The notes under the pieces: generated by a model
The model's input: only the letters and a program-made list of their open reading frames with translations
The model's database searches: none
Told to the model about the DNA's origin: nothing
Assembly: GCA_016801845.1 (NCBI GenBank)
Contig: CM028909.1
Location: 14,033,313-14,097,312, forward strand
From: Polydactylus sextarius
Taxonomy: Eukaryota; Chordata; Actinopteri; Polynemidae
DNA: 64,000 nt
Direction of reading: 5' to 3'
Program-made: the position numbers and the translations under genes
Shown: piece after piece, positions 32,101-45,921 of the stretch
How positions within the stretch are numbered: position 1 is the first letter of the stretch
Layout: the number at the start of each line of letters is the position of its first letter

Positions 32101-32315
32101 CCCGCAGACCTTCTGACCTTGTTGCTCTCTGGAGAGGTGTAGTTGAGCATGCATTTGTGTCCGAGCGTGTGTGTGTGTGTGTGCTGGTAAATGTGTGTAT
32201 GACAGTACACAGATGGTGTTTGAAAGATAAATGTAATGTGGCCTGTGTATCATTTTTCATCTCCCAGTGAGTGTATGGTCCAGTATTCCCAGTGGGTGCT
32301 CTCAAAGTCTGTCAG

Positions 32316-32357
<42 letters not shown>

Positions 32358-35300
32358 TCGCTCGCTCGCTCTCTCTCTCTCACACATACACACACAAAAC
32401 ACACTGTACACACACTTACTTAGGATTGATTTATATCTAGTTTAAAAGCTCTCTTTTCACAAGGGTATGAAAGACTGCACAGCATCCAACACACACGCTC
32501 CTAAATTCAGTGACGTCACCTGATGCTGACATTTACAGAGGGAACACAAAACAATTTGCACTTTACAGGTGTGAGTTTGACATCTTATTTCAAAATTAAA
32601 TGGGCATGTGTTACCTTGAAACGGTCAAACAGCCTGCAGCAGTCAATTTCTTCTTATTTCTCAAGGTGAGGCAAAAATAGATTTTTGTAGTCATGAGCCA
32701 GCTTGAACTTTATTTTTTTGTATTGTGTAATGGTCCTGGTTTCTTCAATTAATTCCTGAGCAATCTGTTGCCAGGTACACCTGTGTAAAACTAATGCATT
32801 TTAAAACAACAGTTAAGTACAAGTCATGTGTCGATTGATCTCTCTAATAATTTTTGAGGTTGCAGTTTGTGGTGCTGATTAATAGTATTACACTATGGTG
32901 TTAGGTGTTTCACATGTAATCTATGTGAATCAGAGAAGGCTAAATGATAGGCGTGTTCAGGAGCTGTCAGAGTAAAGCATGGGGAAGGGATTGTGTGCTT
33001 CTATTTTATGTTGTATGTTTGACCAACCAGTTAGTGCTCATCTGTCAATTCTTTTTAACTGAAAATACTTGTTACAAAGCATGCTGTGTTGCATTTTGAC
33101 ATTTGTGTTTGATTGTGTAATGGGCTCATAGCAACCTTTTGGAGTTAACAAACAAACAAAAAACAGCGACAAGAAATGCAGTTTTTAACCACCATCAAGG
33201 CAAGAAACAAACTATTTTTTTTTTTTTACTTTTGCAGGATAAAAGACTTTAAAGAAAGGGATGTTTGTTTTACAGATGTAGGCATAGTTGAGTGCCCACC
33301 CTTCCTTCAAAGGCAGCCCATAAGGACTCCCCTCCAGGGGCTTCAAGAAAGAAGCAAATGAGAGCCCCAAACAGGGCCAGCCAGATAAGAGGAAAATTTT
33401 TTATCCCTCACGAAACTAAGATTTATTACAGGGCCGTATTAAACTGCAGTAGCTTTTATTCAGATTAAAAATAACCCACTGAGTAATGAGTGTTGTTACT
33501 CTTTATGTGCTCTGTGTTGTGAATTATTGTACATTTTTGTGGAAAATATAAATAAAGAAAAGGAATCAGTGATACAGACTGATGGAATTGATCTGGAAAT
33601 GAATGAATTAGATGATTACTAAATTCAGTTTCTGCGATAATAAGCAAAAGTGGTGCACATTCACTATCAACTTGTAAACTATAAGAAATAATCTAAATAG
33701 TTTGATTGTGTCTTTTTATTGTCTTGTAGGTCAGTTTTGTCCTGCGGAGCAGATCCCAGTTTGCATTTTGAAATACCCTTGTCCCACCCTATTTTAGGCA
33801 AATAAAAGACAAATCTTTAGCAATGAAAGTATGAAATCAGCTTGCAATTTTATAAATGTCATGCTCACCATCTCTCTAATGCCCTCGGACAGTTTAGTCA
33901 ATAGCATTTTGATAACCCTAGGCTCCATCTACTCTTAGACAGTGCATAATCCTCTTTGGCCAATCTAATCAGAGAGACGTATGCAGATTTGGCAGTGGAT
34001 AGTGATGAGTAGTTTAGTAGCTTTGGGAAGATGATCGGACGTAAGCGTGGACTAGATTATGTCCAGGAGTAATCACTATTTAGGCTTTAATGTGATTCTA
34101 TATTTGACCCAAACTTTGACCTGTCGAGAGCTCTGTAGTCCATAGCTGGGGCAGCAAAATTGGTCCAATTCTTCATGTTAGGGTTAGGCAATGAATTTCG
34201 TAGGGAGGACACAACTTGAGTGTGGGAAAGTTAGTGTCTTAAATGTACACATGAATGCACATAAGTCGCTCATGCAGTGGAAAGACACGCATGCATATGC
34301 ACGTGCGAATAAACGTAAAAATTCACACTCACAGAGAAACTCCATTTGTCTCACGTACTGAGCCATCCAGTCGATGTGTGGCAATGCCATCTGCCCCTCC
34401 ACCCCCACTCCCCACAACTCCTGGGAAATTTCCTTACAAGCCAGGAGGCACACAGTAATGACTGCAGCAGATAGAACGAGAGATGAAGAAGGACAGAAAG
34501 GAGGGAGAAGGGGTGAACTAAGAAATGGTTGAATGAGTGCACACACAAGATCTTTTTTGACCTCTGGGGTGACTCCCAACCCAGGGAGTCGAGTTATGGA
34601 GCCAGTCATGTGTGTAACCTCCCTGTGTCTCCAAGGGACCACACACACCCACTCACACAGGAATGGAGTCACAAGACATCTATCTGTCAAATTAATAACC
34701 CGAGAAGAATCAAGCACACGCCCGCATGCCAGAATATAAGCAAATACATCTAGGAAACAAATGTTTACCTCATTATGTATTTATATATTTATCAAACTTA
34801 ACTTAATATTTTATTTTTTTCTTTAACTCCTACTGCATCTCTTGTCAGTTTTCTTTCACAACCGACAAAAGACACAATTACACGGACAAACACATGATGA
34901 TATCTGTCTCACTGTATGCACACCACGCCGTAACTAGGCAACTAGCCTCTGCAGCACAGCATTGTGGGATACCCCTGGGAAGTGTGCTGAGAATGTCAAC
35001 ACTGAAACGTCTATGAGGGAGCGTCTGCAAAGAGCGATTCCTGTAAAAACACACGCACAAGAGAACAAGTTCTTTTTTTTTTTTCCACACGTTTAAAAAA
35101 TCTCCGGTCGGCTTGTGATGTTTTTTTTTTTTTTTTTTTAATCTCTCAGCTGTGTGTGATTCATGAATCTCCATGGGAGAGAATGGTGTTTTTGTTGGAT
35201 TAACATTTGTGCCTACAGAATCAGGAGTTTGAGTGACCGATACACTCACACCATTGTCATCGATAGCCTTTAAGTAGCCGGATTGTCCAAATGCCTAAGT

Positions 35301-36540
35301 CAGTGACTCATGGTGGGCATCAGCAGCGCTGAATGAGACCACCATAGACGTGTCATTGTGGAAAAACTCCCTCACTCATTCACACATACATTTTTGAGTC
35401 AGACCCGGAAGCCACATACTGTATTTATCAGTTTGCCGTCTCAGTATTTTGTGTGTAAACAGGACATTAATAGTCATGTTATTGTGTTGTTGCACTACCC
35501 ACATGTGTGTGACTGTGAGCGCTCCCCTGGTGTGTGTCATGGTCTGGTATTCTTCCCTGTGTCCTGTGGACCCCATGCATTAGTGCGTTAGCGGACATAG
35601 GCAAATGTAGCAGGAGTGGCGAGGCAGTGAGGCAGGATATCCCCCCTATGTCTTACAGGCTTCCTCTGCTTCTCTGGCACACATACAGAGATCCTTCCTC
35701 ACCCCATCCTCTTCCTCCTCCTCTAACTTTCCTCAATGCCTTCTTTTCTGCTGTTATAATTTCACATTCTAACCTTCTTCCTCCTTTTTCACTCACGTGC
35801 ATCTTTCATGTTGTCTGCTGTCAGGTTGACGCTCACTTAGTTTTTCTTCATCTTCTTTTCTGAGTCACACTGTCGTCATTTTCTTCTCACTTCTAGGCTC
35901 TGTTCCTGTTTGTCTCATCTTTGGAGCAGCTTTTTTCCCCCTTGTATTACATACAGAAAAGCAAAACAAGAGGAACCAAGATAAAGTGAGTGACAACAGG
36001 GAGTGGGTGAAAGCGAGAAGGCATGCCATCTGCTTAGCTGAATGGAAACCGTTCCTCTTAAAGTTTAAGGCGCTGTGATACAATTAGTTCTATCCAAAGT
36101 AGCAGTGCTTTCCTCTTCCTCTTCTTACACAGTACTTTTCCTTTCAAAGCTGGAGACCTTGTGTAACCTTGTAAACATACATACAGTATAATATGCCACA
36201 AAGTGTGTGTGTGTGTGTTTATGTGTGTCCGTGTCCATCCTACTGGCTACAAGACGAAATATAGTGGCCAATCTGTTCCAGACTGTTTAGAGATGCTAGG
36301 GCAAATATACTCATGCAAAGTACCGGCTCACTCTGCCTTTTTCTGCCTGTCTGTCTCTCTCTCCTATTTCATTCTGTGTCTTCAATCTATCCATTCATCA
36401 CTATATCTCTGTCTACCTGTCTCTCTTACTTTTACTCATCTTTCCTTAAAAGTGCCTTTATGTATGGCTGGAGCTGTTTGCCCATCATCATAGCAAATTT
36501 CCCCCAAGGCTCCTGCCTCTGTGGTTAGACCACAAATGTG

Positions 36541-36583
<43 letters not shown>

Positions 36584-39500
36584 CTGTAATATATGAATGT
36601 TTGTCTGCTATGTGCTGAATGTGTAGATTATTAAACTGAGCCCTGCTCTGAAAAATGCCAGTTTCTCTGATGTCAGGCCAGATTGCTCAGGTCAGAATCT
36701 CACTCTCTCTCTTTCACACACATTGAATGCTGCATGTGTCTGTGTGTGTTAAGTTATACAGAGAGAGTCTAAGCAGAGAGAAAAAGAGAGAGAAAGAATA
36801 TATGTTTACATCAGCCGTATATTAAAGTGATTAGACTGTGGTGCCGGAGAGACGAATGCTTGAACAAACAAGTAGCTGTGTGCTGCCAACACACACTTTA
36901 CCTGTGTGTGTATGTACTCTCAAGAGCACTCGCGCGTATCTTTGCCCCTCGTCCATCTGTGTGCCACACAGACCTGCCTTGTGCGTGGTCACTCTTGTTT
37001 AACTGGCCTTAATCCCTCATCAGGGAGGTATAAGAGCTGACGTACAGCACCTATTAGCCTTAAATTACATCCCTTACCTTCCCAACCAGCCTGCTACCAG
37101 CCCCCAGAGCCCCCCATAACTGTCACCACACACCTCTGGCCTCTATGTGGCATACCCACCTTCAACATTGGCCCTTTATTAAAGCTAGCTGCTTCTAATT
37201 AATGGCTTTAGCCTTTTACATAATAAAACAACTAATGTATGTCTGTGTTTTTGTCTACCAACCGGCTCCTGTATTACACACACTCATTCAATGCCAGGTT
37301 GTTAGTAAGTGTGCTGTGCATGTACATTAATGTGCGTCATTGTCATTTTTGAGTTCAATTGGCGCCAGTGAAGTAGATGTTGAAAAATGAGCTGTTTTTA
37401 AAGTTCCTCTTCAATATTGAGTGTGGAATGTGAGCAAATAGTACGCCGCCTGTTTTCTCTCTGGGTTAGAGTCAACCGATTTATGCAAATGTAACAGAAA
37501 ATGGGAATTAGCCCAAAAGCCTGCTTGTATGAATACTACTCTAACGGTTAGGGCCCTGATAACATCATTGCTGCAGGCACTGCTGAATGCATACAAGTCA
37601 ACTGCTAAACAGCAGTTGACTGCTTAACTGACAACACTTTTATCCATTAAAACACAAAAACAAGTTGGACAGTTGTATTGATTGTTAATGCGTTATAATG
37701 GACTTAAAGTTCATTTTTTGCCCTGTCATCATGATTACTTCTAATGGAAATAAAGGCAAATGAGAAATGACGACCTCATGCAATTTCTCTAGCTCTATTT
37801 CTACTCTCTTGTTTTGGATGACCACCCATCTCCTATGTGTTAGGAAAAATTGCAAAAAAGAAAGATATTCTAAAGGTATTTGAATAAAAGGATCCAAGTC
37901 ACTTAGGGATGATAAAGAAAAATGAATAAATAGGAAAAATAGAAAGAGGATGGAGAAGTTCTTTGTCCTGTGTTGATTGAGATGGGATGTCCAGCGTGAT
38001 GAGATGACGTAGTTCAACGTGCCAGAGCTAACCATGCTCCCTAGATGGGAGCTTTGGCTTCTCCGAGCCTGTCTCATCAATGTGACACACTTGTAGAGAC
38101 AGACTCATGTACACACACACATTCATACAAATGCAGGGGAGGATAGACCAAAATATAGATACCCAACACTCATTCACGCGCCCACACACAAGCTTGTTTT
38201 AAAACAAGCATCGTAATGGTTTGCGATGGGTGGATTGACATTGTGATGAATCTGTATCCTGCAATCTTAATGGTTTGTGCATCTATATTAACTGGACTAG
38301 GGGAGGGGCAACATTAATGTAGGTCTGGAGAAAGGAAAGAAAGGAAGGAAGGAAAGGAAGGGAGGAAATGAGAAAAGTGATGGATATGAGTGGAAAGGTA
38401 ATATGTGGCTGGTGTGGATGGGTGAGGAGGGGGATGATGATCATTTGAGGTCTGTTGGCTTATAATTGAGGCAGAATAAGTGACTGACCTATCACATTGC
38501 GTATTAGGGAATGGTGTGGTCCTGTTCTCCTCTCTCGAGCTGATCCTGCAGTCACGGCTGGTTTTCGGATAATTTGAATCAGCTTAATCATGGGTGGGCC
38601 TCTTGTAATTAGGACTCATAAGAAATTCTGAATTTGAATGGATGAATAGAGCAGCTAATGTGATTATGAAAGATGTGTGTGTTTGTGCAGGGGGTCTTTA
38701 TTCTGGCTGCAGTATCTGGCATCCAGGATAATTTGAGTCACACGCAGCTGAGCTTAATATAAATTTGCTTTCTGACTTTCTTTTTTTATCTATCTTTCTT
38801 TATTTCTTTCTGTCTTACTGAAAGAATTAAGACATGAGAACAAAAGGATTAACTGGCGTTAGTGAAAAGAGGAAAGTGATTTAGAGTGATTTAGTGAGAG
38901 AGTGAAAGTGAAAGAAAAGAGAGCTCTTACTGCAACGCGGGAGAAGCTTAGTTTATACGAAATGCTGGTAATTTATTGTCAAGCCCTCATGTTCACACTC
39001 ACTGGTGTCCAGTATAACACAGCATCTGCGGTGTGTCGGAGTAAGAGAGAGAGAGGATCGGCGGGTGAATCAGCCAGTGGGAGGAGAGGGAATGAGAGAC
39101 AACAAGAAAGAAGGAGGGAAGGAAAGAGCAAGAGCAAGAGGAGGAAGGAGGAGAGGGAGGGTGAATGAGCCAGCGGGGGTAGAATGAGCAAACCAGCAGT
39201 GAGCAAGAGGTAGAGGGAGGAGAGAGAGAGGAGGAGGAGGAGGGGGCTGCTGCTGTTGCTGCTGCGACTGTTTCTGCTGTCAGTCGGCTGCTGCTTGCCT
39301 CTCGAGCAGGAGGGAATACAGAGCAGAGCAGAGGGGGAGACTGAGACAGAGGCTGGTCAGTGCTGTGTTGTATTCTAGCAACACTATTGTCTTCTGTGTG
39401 GCACAGGGAGCCGCAGATACTCGTGCTGCGAGGAGGTGGATTTAGACGCTAGACACAGATCTGCAGATCCATGGATTATCAGCAGTGAGGACGGTTGACT

Positions 39501-42500
39501 GCTACTGCCACTCTACTAACCCACTCATCATTTTCAATAGAGGAGTGAACCCACAGTCTCCCACAGCGGGGAGTCAGTCTCAGTCTGGACACATTGGAGA
39601 CACAGGGGCAAAGAAGGAGAACAAACCAGACAGTCCTGGGGTTTTTTACACCTTTCTTTCTACCCTTTCTCCCTCCATTTCTTTCACTCTGCTGGTCTGT
39701 GTTTCAGAGTGTGTCACTGATGCTGTTGCTTGGCTCTCTGCAGGGGGGATGCTGGAGGCTGATGTGGCTAACATTAGCATGACGGCTAAGCCCAGAGAGC
39801 TGGACCTCAGGTCTGCTGCCGTCTCCTGCCAGGATACTTCAACCCAGGCCATGGCCTCTAGGAAGCCCCCGCCCAAGCCCTCCGCTCTGCCTCAGGGACC
39901 TTCACGTCCCTCCGTGTCAGAGCTCAAGGTCTATCGGCCCTCCTCTGGATCTATCCCAATTCCAATCCCCAATCCATCCGGTCTGCGCAAGCAGAGATCA
40001 CTTAGCAACTTGTCTGTGCTCACTGATGCTGAGAAGAAGCTGCACCTGTACCAATCTCCGCGGTGGAATGATGACACAGGCCGGGCTGGCACCGGCACCA
40101 ACAAAGCAGGGCAGGCTAAAACAGGTCAAACTGGAGGTGGAAGACCACCCCTCTCCCGGAACCTTTCAAAATCGGAACAGTCCCTTTTCCAGGGAAAGCC
40201 GAAACCTCTCAGCTCTCCTGCTGTGACTTCTAATATAGGCAAGCCAAGTCGAATCCCTGCCCCTGGTCGGCCACGGGGACCTTATGCTGAGGTCAAACCC
40301 ATCAGTAAGTCATCTGAGGTGGGCCAAAGTGCTCACACAGACCCTGTTGACCACCCAACTAAAGCTACCTCCAATGGAGCTGGGAATACTGGGACTAATG
40401 GCAAAAAACCAGTGGAAAAGGGTAAATCTGCAGCTCTGCCAACAGAGGAGAAGAAAGAGAAGAAAGGCACAGATGGGGAAGAAGATAAGAGCTTTCTGAA
40501 GGTGGACCCAGAATTAGTGGTGACGGTTCTGGGAGACCTGGAGCAGTTACTCTTCAGCCAAATGCTTGGTGAGTCCGCTATCTCTCCCCCTATTTTGCAT
40601 GACAATATACAGGATCACGCATGAGACCTAATGTACATCACTCGGATACAGTTAAGTGGCTAAGTTCACCTACTTATCAGTTCATCGGATATCGAACATC
40701 ATAAGATCATCTCATCTCTCCTCTCTTTTCTCCACACCCAAACGGTTCCCTCCAGCTCTGGCTGTAGCTACAGCATCAACAGTGAATTTTAAATGAGCAC
40801 AGTCTCTATTGCAGCAGAGCATAATGTCAGTGTGTTTTTCTAAGTGCTTTTCTCCATATAAGGGTGAAATCCCTTAGTGTATTGGTGGCAAAATCTCCTA
40901 TCTTTACATCCTGTACATCACAGTAGGTCATATGTGTTTTGTTCATATATGTGAAATTGATCTATGTTGTATGTAGACGTGTGTGTGCACATGTTTACGC
41001 AGTAGCATCTTGTGTTCCCATGAAGCAGCTGAAGTAAGCATTTCCACAGGGCTGACATTGTTTTGTTGTTGATTCATTAGCTAGCGCTGGAGTGTTTTGT
41101 CCTAGTCTCATCTGACCCACTGCCACAGTGAGCCAGATACTCCATAGCTCAACCTATCAAATACCTCTCTCTTATTTCTCCATTATAACTCCATCTTTCA
41201 CACAGTCCATACAATTCATCAATTCAAAGCGGAAAGCTTTAAACGCTTTAATCCATACATGTCTGCGTCTACATTTGCAGTGTGAGAGTCTAAACTGCAT
41301 TCATGTCTTATACGGATACTGCAGTCTTAGCATCTCCTGGCTCAAAACAAAACCAACCATTCGTTAATAAAGGCCGTGTGAGTGGGACTCGTGGGGTGTG
41401 TGTCCTCAGTCGGTAAATAAAACGACTACATATTGAGCCAGGCTCTGGGTCACAGTGGGCCACATATTTAGCCCCGCACCACTCCCTCACCCCCCCACCC
41501 TCCCACCTCCCCTCTATTTCCATTGATCTCTGGGCCACTGACAGATGGTCACTATCCACAGCCCCCCCCACCCCCACCCTCCACCCCCTCTAACACACAC
41601 ACATACACCTCCCCACCTCTCTGTTACCGGGGGCAACGTGTGGGAGGAGAGAGGGGAATCTGAGGGGGTTGGTGGCATAGGTAGGTAGTTAACGTGCTGC
41701 CATGCACACACGTTTCCATAAACACACAGTGTCACTCACACGAGGGGGAGCCAGGGGATGAAAGTTTTAGTTATGGGGGGGGTTATATAGTGAGAATACT
41801 GACTGAGATAGTGACTACTAGTGTAGGTCAGAGCAGGGTCTGAATCAGCACCTATGACTCATTATTCGCTAAAACAAACACACACCTTTCTGTGTGTTCT
41901 TTTTTCTATGTCTCGCTCTCAGCAGGAACAGATAGCATCAAAGAGCGAGGGTGTGAGAATAGTGTAGCAGGTTGTTGTATCTGTCGATATATGAGGAAAT
42001 CATTTTCTGTCCATCACCATCCATCTCTCAACATATTTCCTCTCCTCACCAGCTTGCCTCCTGCACCTCAGCCCCAGATCACAGTTTGTGCGACCTTGCC
42101 CCTGCTGCTTTGTTGTGTTTTGAGTGTATTTATGTGCAGTACATGAAATGTGTGTGTGTGTGTGCGTGTGTGTGCGCGTGTGCAGTGTGTATCTGTGTGT
42201 GACCTTGTTCCTGTCCTTATTGTGATGCATGTTGATGTTGCAGGCCACACCTACGTCAGTCGGCCAGGTAGGGAGGAAGAAAAAAATGGAAAGTACAGGG
42301 AGGAACACTGTGAGAATTGAGATTAATGGAAGAAAAGTGAAAGGGCACGGATTCAGTCACAGAGGGAGACAAATGAGAGAGAGAGGGAAAGAAAGAGACA
42401 GACTTCAAGGAAGAGAAAAACAGTGGAGTGAAATAAAACCAGTGACCTAAATTTCTATCCAGCATCCCTTGTGACTGAATGGAGCTTTGGGTCATTACAG

Positions 42501-45500
42501 TGCGCCACAACCTGCCAGAGGTTTATCATGGAAACCACATAGCAGGTGTGTGGCTTAGTGGTGTGCGCACACTCATGTGTGTTTGTGTGTGTGTGCATGT
42601 GTAGAGGAGGTTAATTGTAACTTGCCCTGTAGCTTGCGGCTGCGGGCCCATCCTTTATCGTATCTGCTTCTCCATTTCCGATGGGACGCGCAGCTAATTG
42701 GTTTCTGCTCTGTGTGCACTGTCATAGGAAGATAGATTATGGATGTTCAATGGATCATTCTCAATGATCCATTCCTCCCTTTCCCACACACGATCCCACC
42801 TTGTCCTCAGCTGCTTCCTACATACATGAAAGCATGTCCATATACTGTATAGTCTTATGTGTCATGTTGGATCAACCTTAACCTGGTCCTAGCCTATTCT
42901 TACAGAAACTATATGTTAGCTTTTAGCTACCTTTTACCTTGTACACAGGATTGGTGTACTGTATGACACTGTCCTGTTGAGAGTAATTTACAGTAGCAGT
43001 CAAAGATAATGGAAAATGCGAAAGAGGTCTAATTTGGATGTATAACAAGACCTTCAGCTATGCACTTAAAAGGGATAAACACACACACACAAGCAAACAA
43101 TCTAGGACATTTCGTGAGGTGATTTAGATTAGAGGTTGTGTTATCTCTTTTGTCTTTAATTGGACATACATGTTAAACCACTGAGCTTTTTACTAACTGG
43201 ATTTAGAAAATTTCTGGATTTGTGTGTCCATGGATGGCAGCTCTAGACATTCAACAGTAATTCCACCAAATACAAGCATGTATTACAAGATATATCTTCT
43301 TAACAGCATTAGTGTCCAAGAGCAAAGAGAATGATGAGCTGTGTTTGTTAAAATTCTGCCAAAAAAAAAAAAAAAAAATAGTGTTGACCTGAATGACACC
43401 TTGCAAAGCATATACTGCATAGGCTGCCAGGGTATTCTAAAGCTCCGAACCTCAGATGTCTGCCACTAATGACACCTCTCGGTCCCATCCAGCACCCATA
43501 ATGAGGTGTGTGGGAGAGGGTAAGCTCCCTAAAGCAGTGGCCTTGCCCAGCATGGGGCTGCCATGGTTTAGAGAGGATCCAGTCTAAAGACACCAGCAAG
43601 CATCCAGATTAGGCCTTGCATAAAGATAATGAGAAGATTCAACCTCCATTCCACTAATCACAGATCTATCACCATGGAAAAGGCCAGCCACCAAGACTAA
43701 AATGAATTACAGATTAAAGCTAAAATGACATCTGTTTGGTTAGAGATTTGGGGGAATTGTACTTTATGAAGGATCAGATAGAGAATATAGATTTAGGTTA
43801 GAAGGTTGTGAGATGTGTGGGTTTTTGGTGTCAAGCTAACTGACTCATGGGATGATGAATGCTCAGTTGAGCTAAATGCAACTCTGTGACACACGAGTGC
43901 TCATAAAGGCAGCCTTGACTACCAGCGTTCTTGTTATTTTAGTGTGACATTGTATTGTGCGTGTGGGCACATTTTGTGTGGCTGATGGTTGCTCCTGCAT
44001 CCTCATCAGCTGTCTGCGGAACAATAAACTCCACAGAGAAACGGACAAAGCTTTAAAACAGAAGACACACACATGCACTCAGGCAAACACAAACACACAC
44101 ACAAGCCTGTTCAAGAGAACTTAACAGCGCTGCAGGAAATAACAACAAAGCACTGGAGCTTTAAAGCTCCTGCATGCTCACACACGCACATTCAAAATGT
44201 GACACATCGTCACTAATATCCTCTGCCGTCTATGCTTCCATTTACTCATACCCGTCACCCTGTTGCAAAGCAAGGTATTTTTCTCACTTGGTCCTTGCAT
44301 TGTGATCACAGCGCTGAGTCTCTAATGTGAAGCGGAAGCGGGAAGAGCACCTGGTTCCACCCTGAGCTTCGCTGACTGAACGATTCAGGGCAGTCGTCCT
44401 CCCATCGAGGAGGTGGTGACAAGCCGAATAAACACAAACGCCCAAGGAAAGCGAGAAATAAAAGCATCTTTCCAATCCCCTTTCTCTCTCTCTCTCTCCC
44501 TCTCTCCCCCCCTTGCCTCTCTTCCTCTTCCTCTCTTTCAACTGTGATGCGAGTTGATGGATAGCAGTGTTCTGTCATCCATCAGACAGCGGAGAGGATA
44601 TTTCTGGTACAACTGTTTGAGGAGGAAGACAGAGGACATCTTTTTATTATGACAGGGACTTTGCCACCAGGAGTATTTTAATATAGGAATAGTAATAAAC
44701 ATACAGATGATTATGCAATTTTCTCTATAAGGTTGTTTGCGAGTGTCTATGTTTACAGTGCTTTGTGGTCAGTCTCTAAGGACTTAATGCAGGAGCCACT
44801 GCATTAGTGCTGTCTGCTTCCTGTCTTCCTCCTCCTAAATCATATTAGTGCTCTTTGTGCTTTTGTCCCATCAACTCTTACACAACACACACACACACAA
44901 GCAAACACAAACACCACTTATCACTGAACACAAGCAAGTTATTATGCTGTTATGATCAAATAATTTATAATATACTATAGGCTGTTTATTTTCCTGCCAT
45001 CAGTACAACAATGACTGAGCTGTATTGTTTTTATCTCTTCGATATCTATATTAATGTGTCGGGTGTTTACGGTTGTCGCTGGAGCACCCACACTTCCCAC
45101 CGTGTGTGTGTGTGTGTGTGTCACAGAAAACCATTCAATTGCTATAAAACTAGGTTGTCTTCAATATAATGATGAAATAGATAGATGAAGAAATGATATG
45201 ACTCTAGTCAGGCCTGAAAATACTACACCTGCATTTTTCATTTACATTTACGGCTTCAATACATCGCATTTGTTTGTGGCTAGTGTGTAAATTCATATCA
45301 CAGGAGTTGTGGGATTCTGTAGCCTACGGGTATTTTATTAATTTATTTATTTTGAGATTTTTGTTAGTTTTGTGGTAAAATAAACAATTTTTCTACCCCA
45401 AAAAATAAAAAGCAAGCATGGGAAAGGTTTATAAGAGTGTGGGGAGGGTTTATAAAGGCTTGAAAAATAAAATAAATATATTCTTACTACTTTATAGATT

Positions 45501-45887
45501 TTCACCTCTCGCAGGGGGTTCTAGAACCTAACCCCCGCTATAAGTGAGGGATCACTGTATATATCTTTAAATTACTTTCATGGGGAGTAAACGTAATAAT
45601 AAGTTACTATCTTGCTATCTGCTTAATATATTTTCTGGTCAATCCTGCCAGATAACAGAAACATGCATTGATAGTTACCTCATAATGTAATATAATATAA
45701 TATATTTTTATCTCAAAGTGTGTGAGAGAGTGGGGCAGATAAAGACACTGAGAGTTGTGTTGGTTGCCTTGTGATGAACAGCTCTTAGAGTACATCTCTT
45801 TCTGTTCATTTATGTTTCCTCCTTTCACAGGTCTCAGATAAGAATTAACATTGTACTGATGTAGCTGTAGTAAGGAAACATTATCAG

Positions 45888-45921
<34 letters not shown>

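Larger units (their letters stand above)
29973..39200 (+). other. nav1: nav1 intron, about 9 kb
   Basis: No supported exon. Contents include a TC tract (32318-32381), a CA tract (36543-36581), a poly-T run at about 35121-35140, and palindromes at 37596-37621 and 38192-38209. Several segments have the even composition of conserved non-coding elements (about 30070-30250, 31380-31610, 37000-37260 and 38480-38770). The minus-strand open frame at 34184-34717 has no recognisable domain. Confidence 0.6.

Noticed and set aside
33176..33361. Possible extra nav1 exon
   Set aside because: There is an acceptor-like pyrimidine run but no donor and no NAV-like residues, and exons 2 and 3 already join in phase without it.
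34184..34717. 177-codon minus-strand open frame
   Set aside because: No recognisable domain or splice support, and it lies within a nav1 intron; likely chance.
39485..39748. N-terminal extension of nav1 exon 3 starting at 39485
   Set aside because: The codon at 39485 is GTG, and no ATG occurs in this frame before 39749, so it is leader sequence read open, not coding.
43360..43378. Poly-A run as the tail of a retroposed gene
   Set aside because: No coding remnant or target-site duplication was found next to it.
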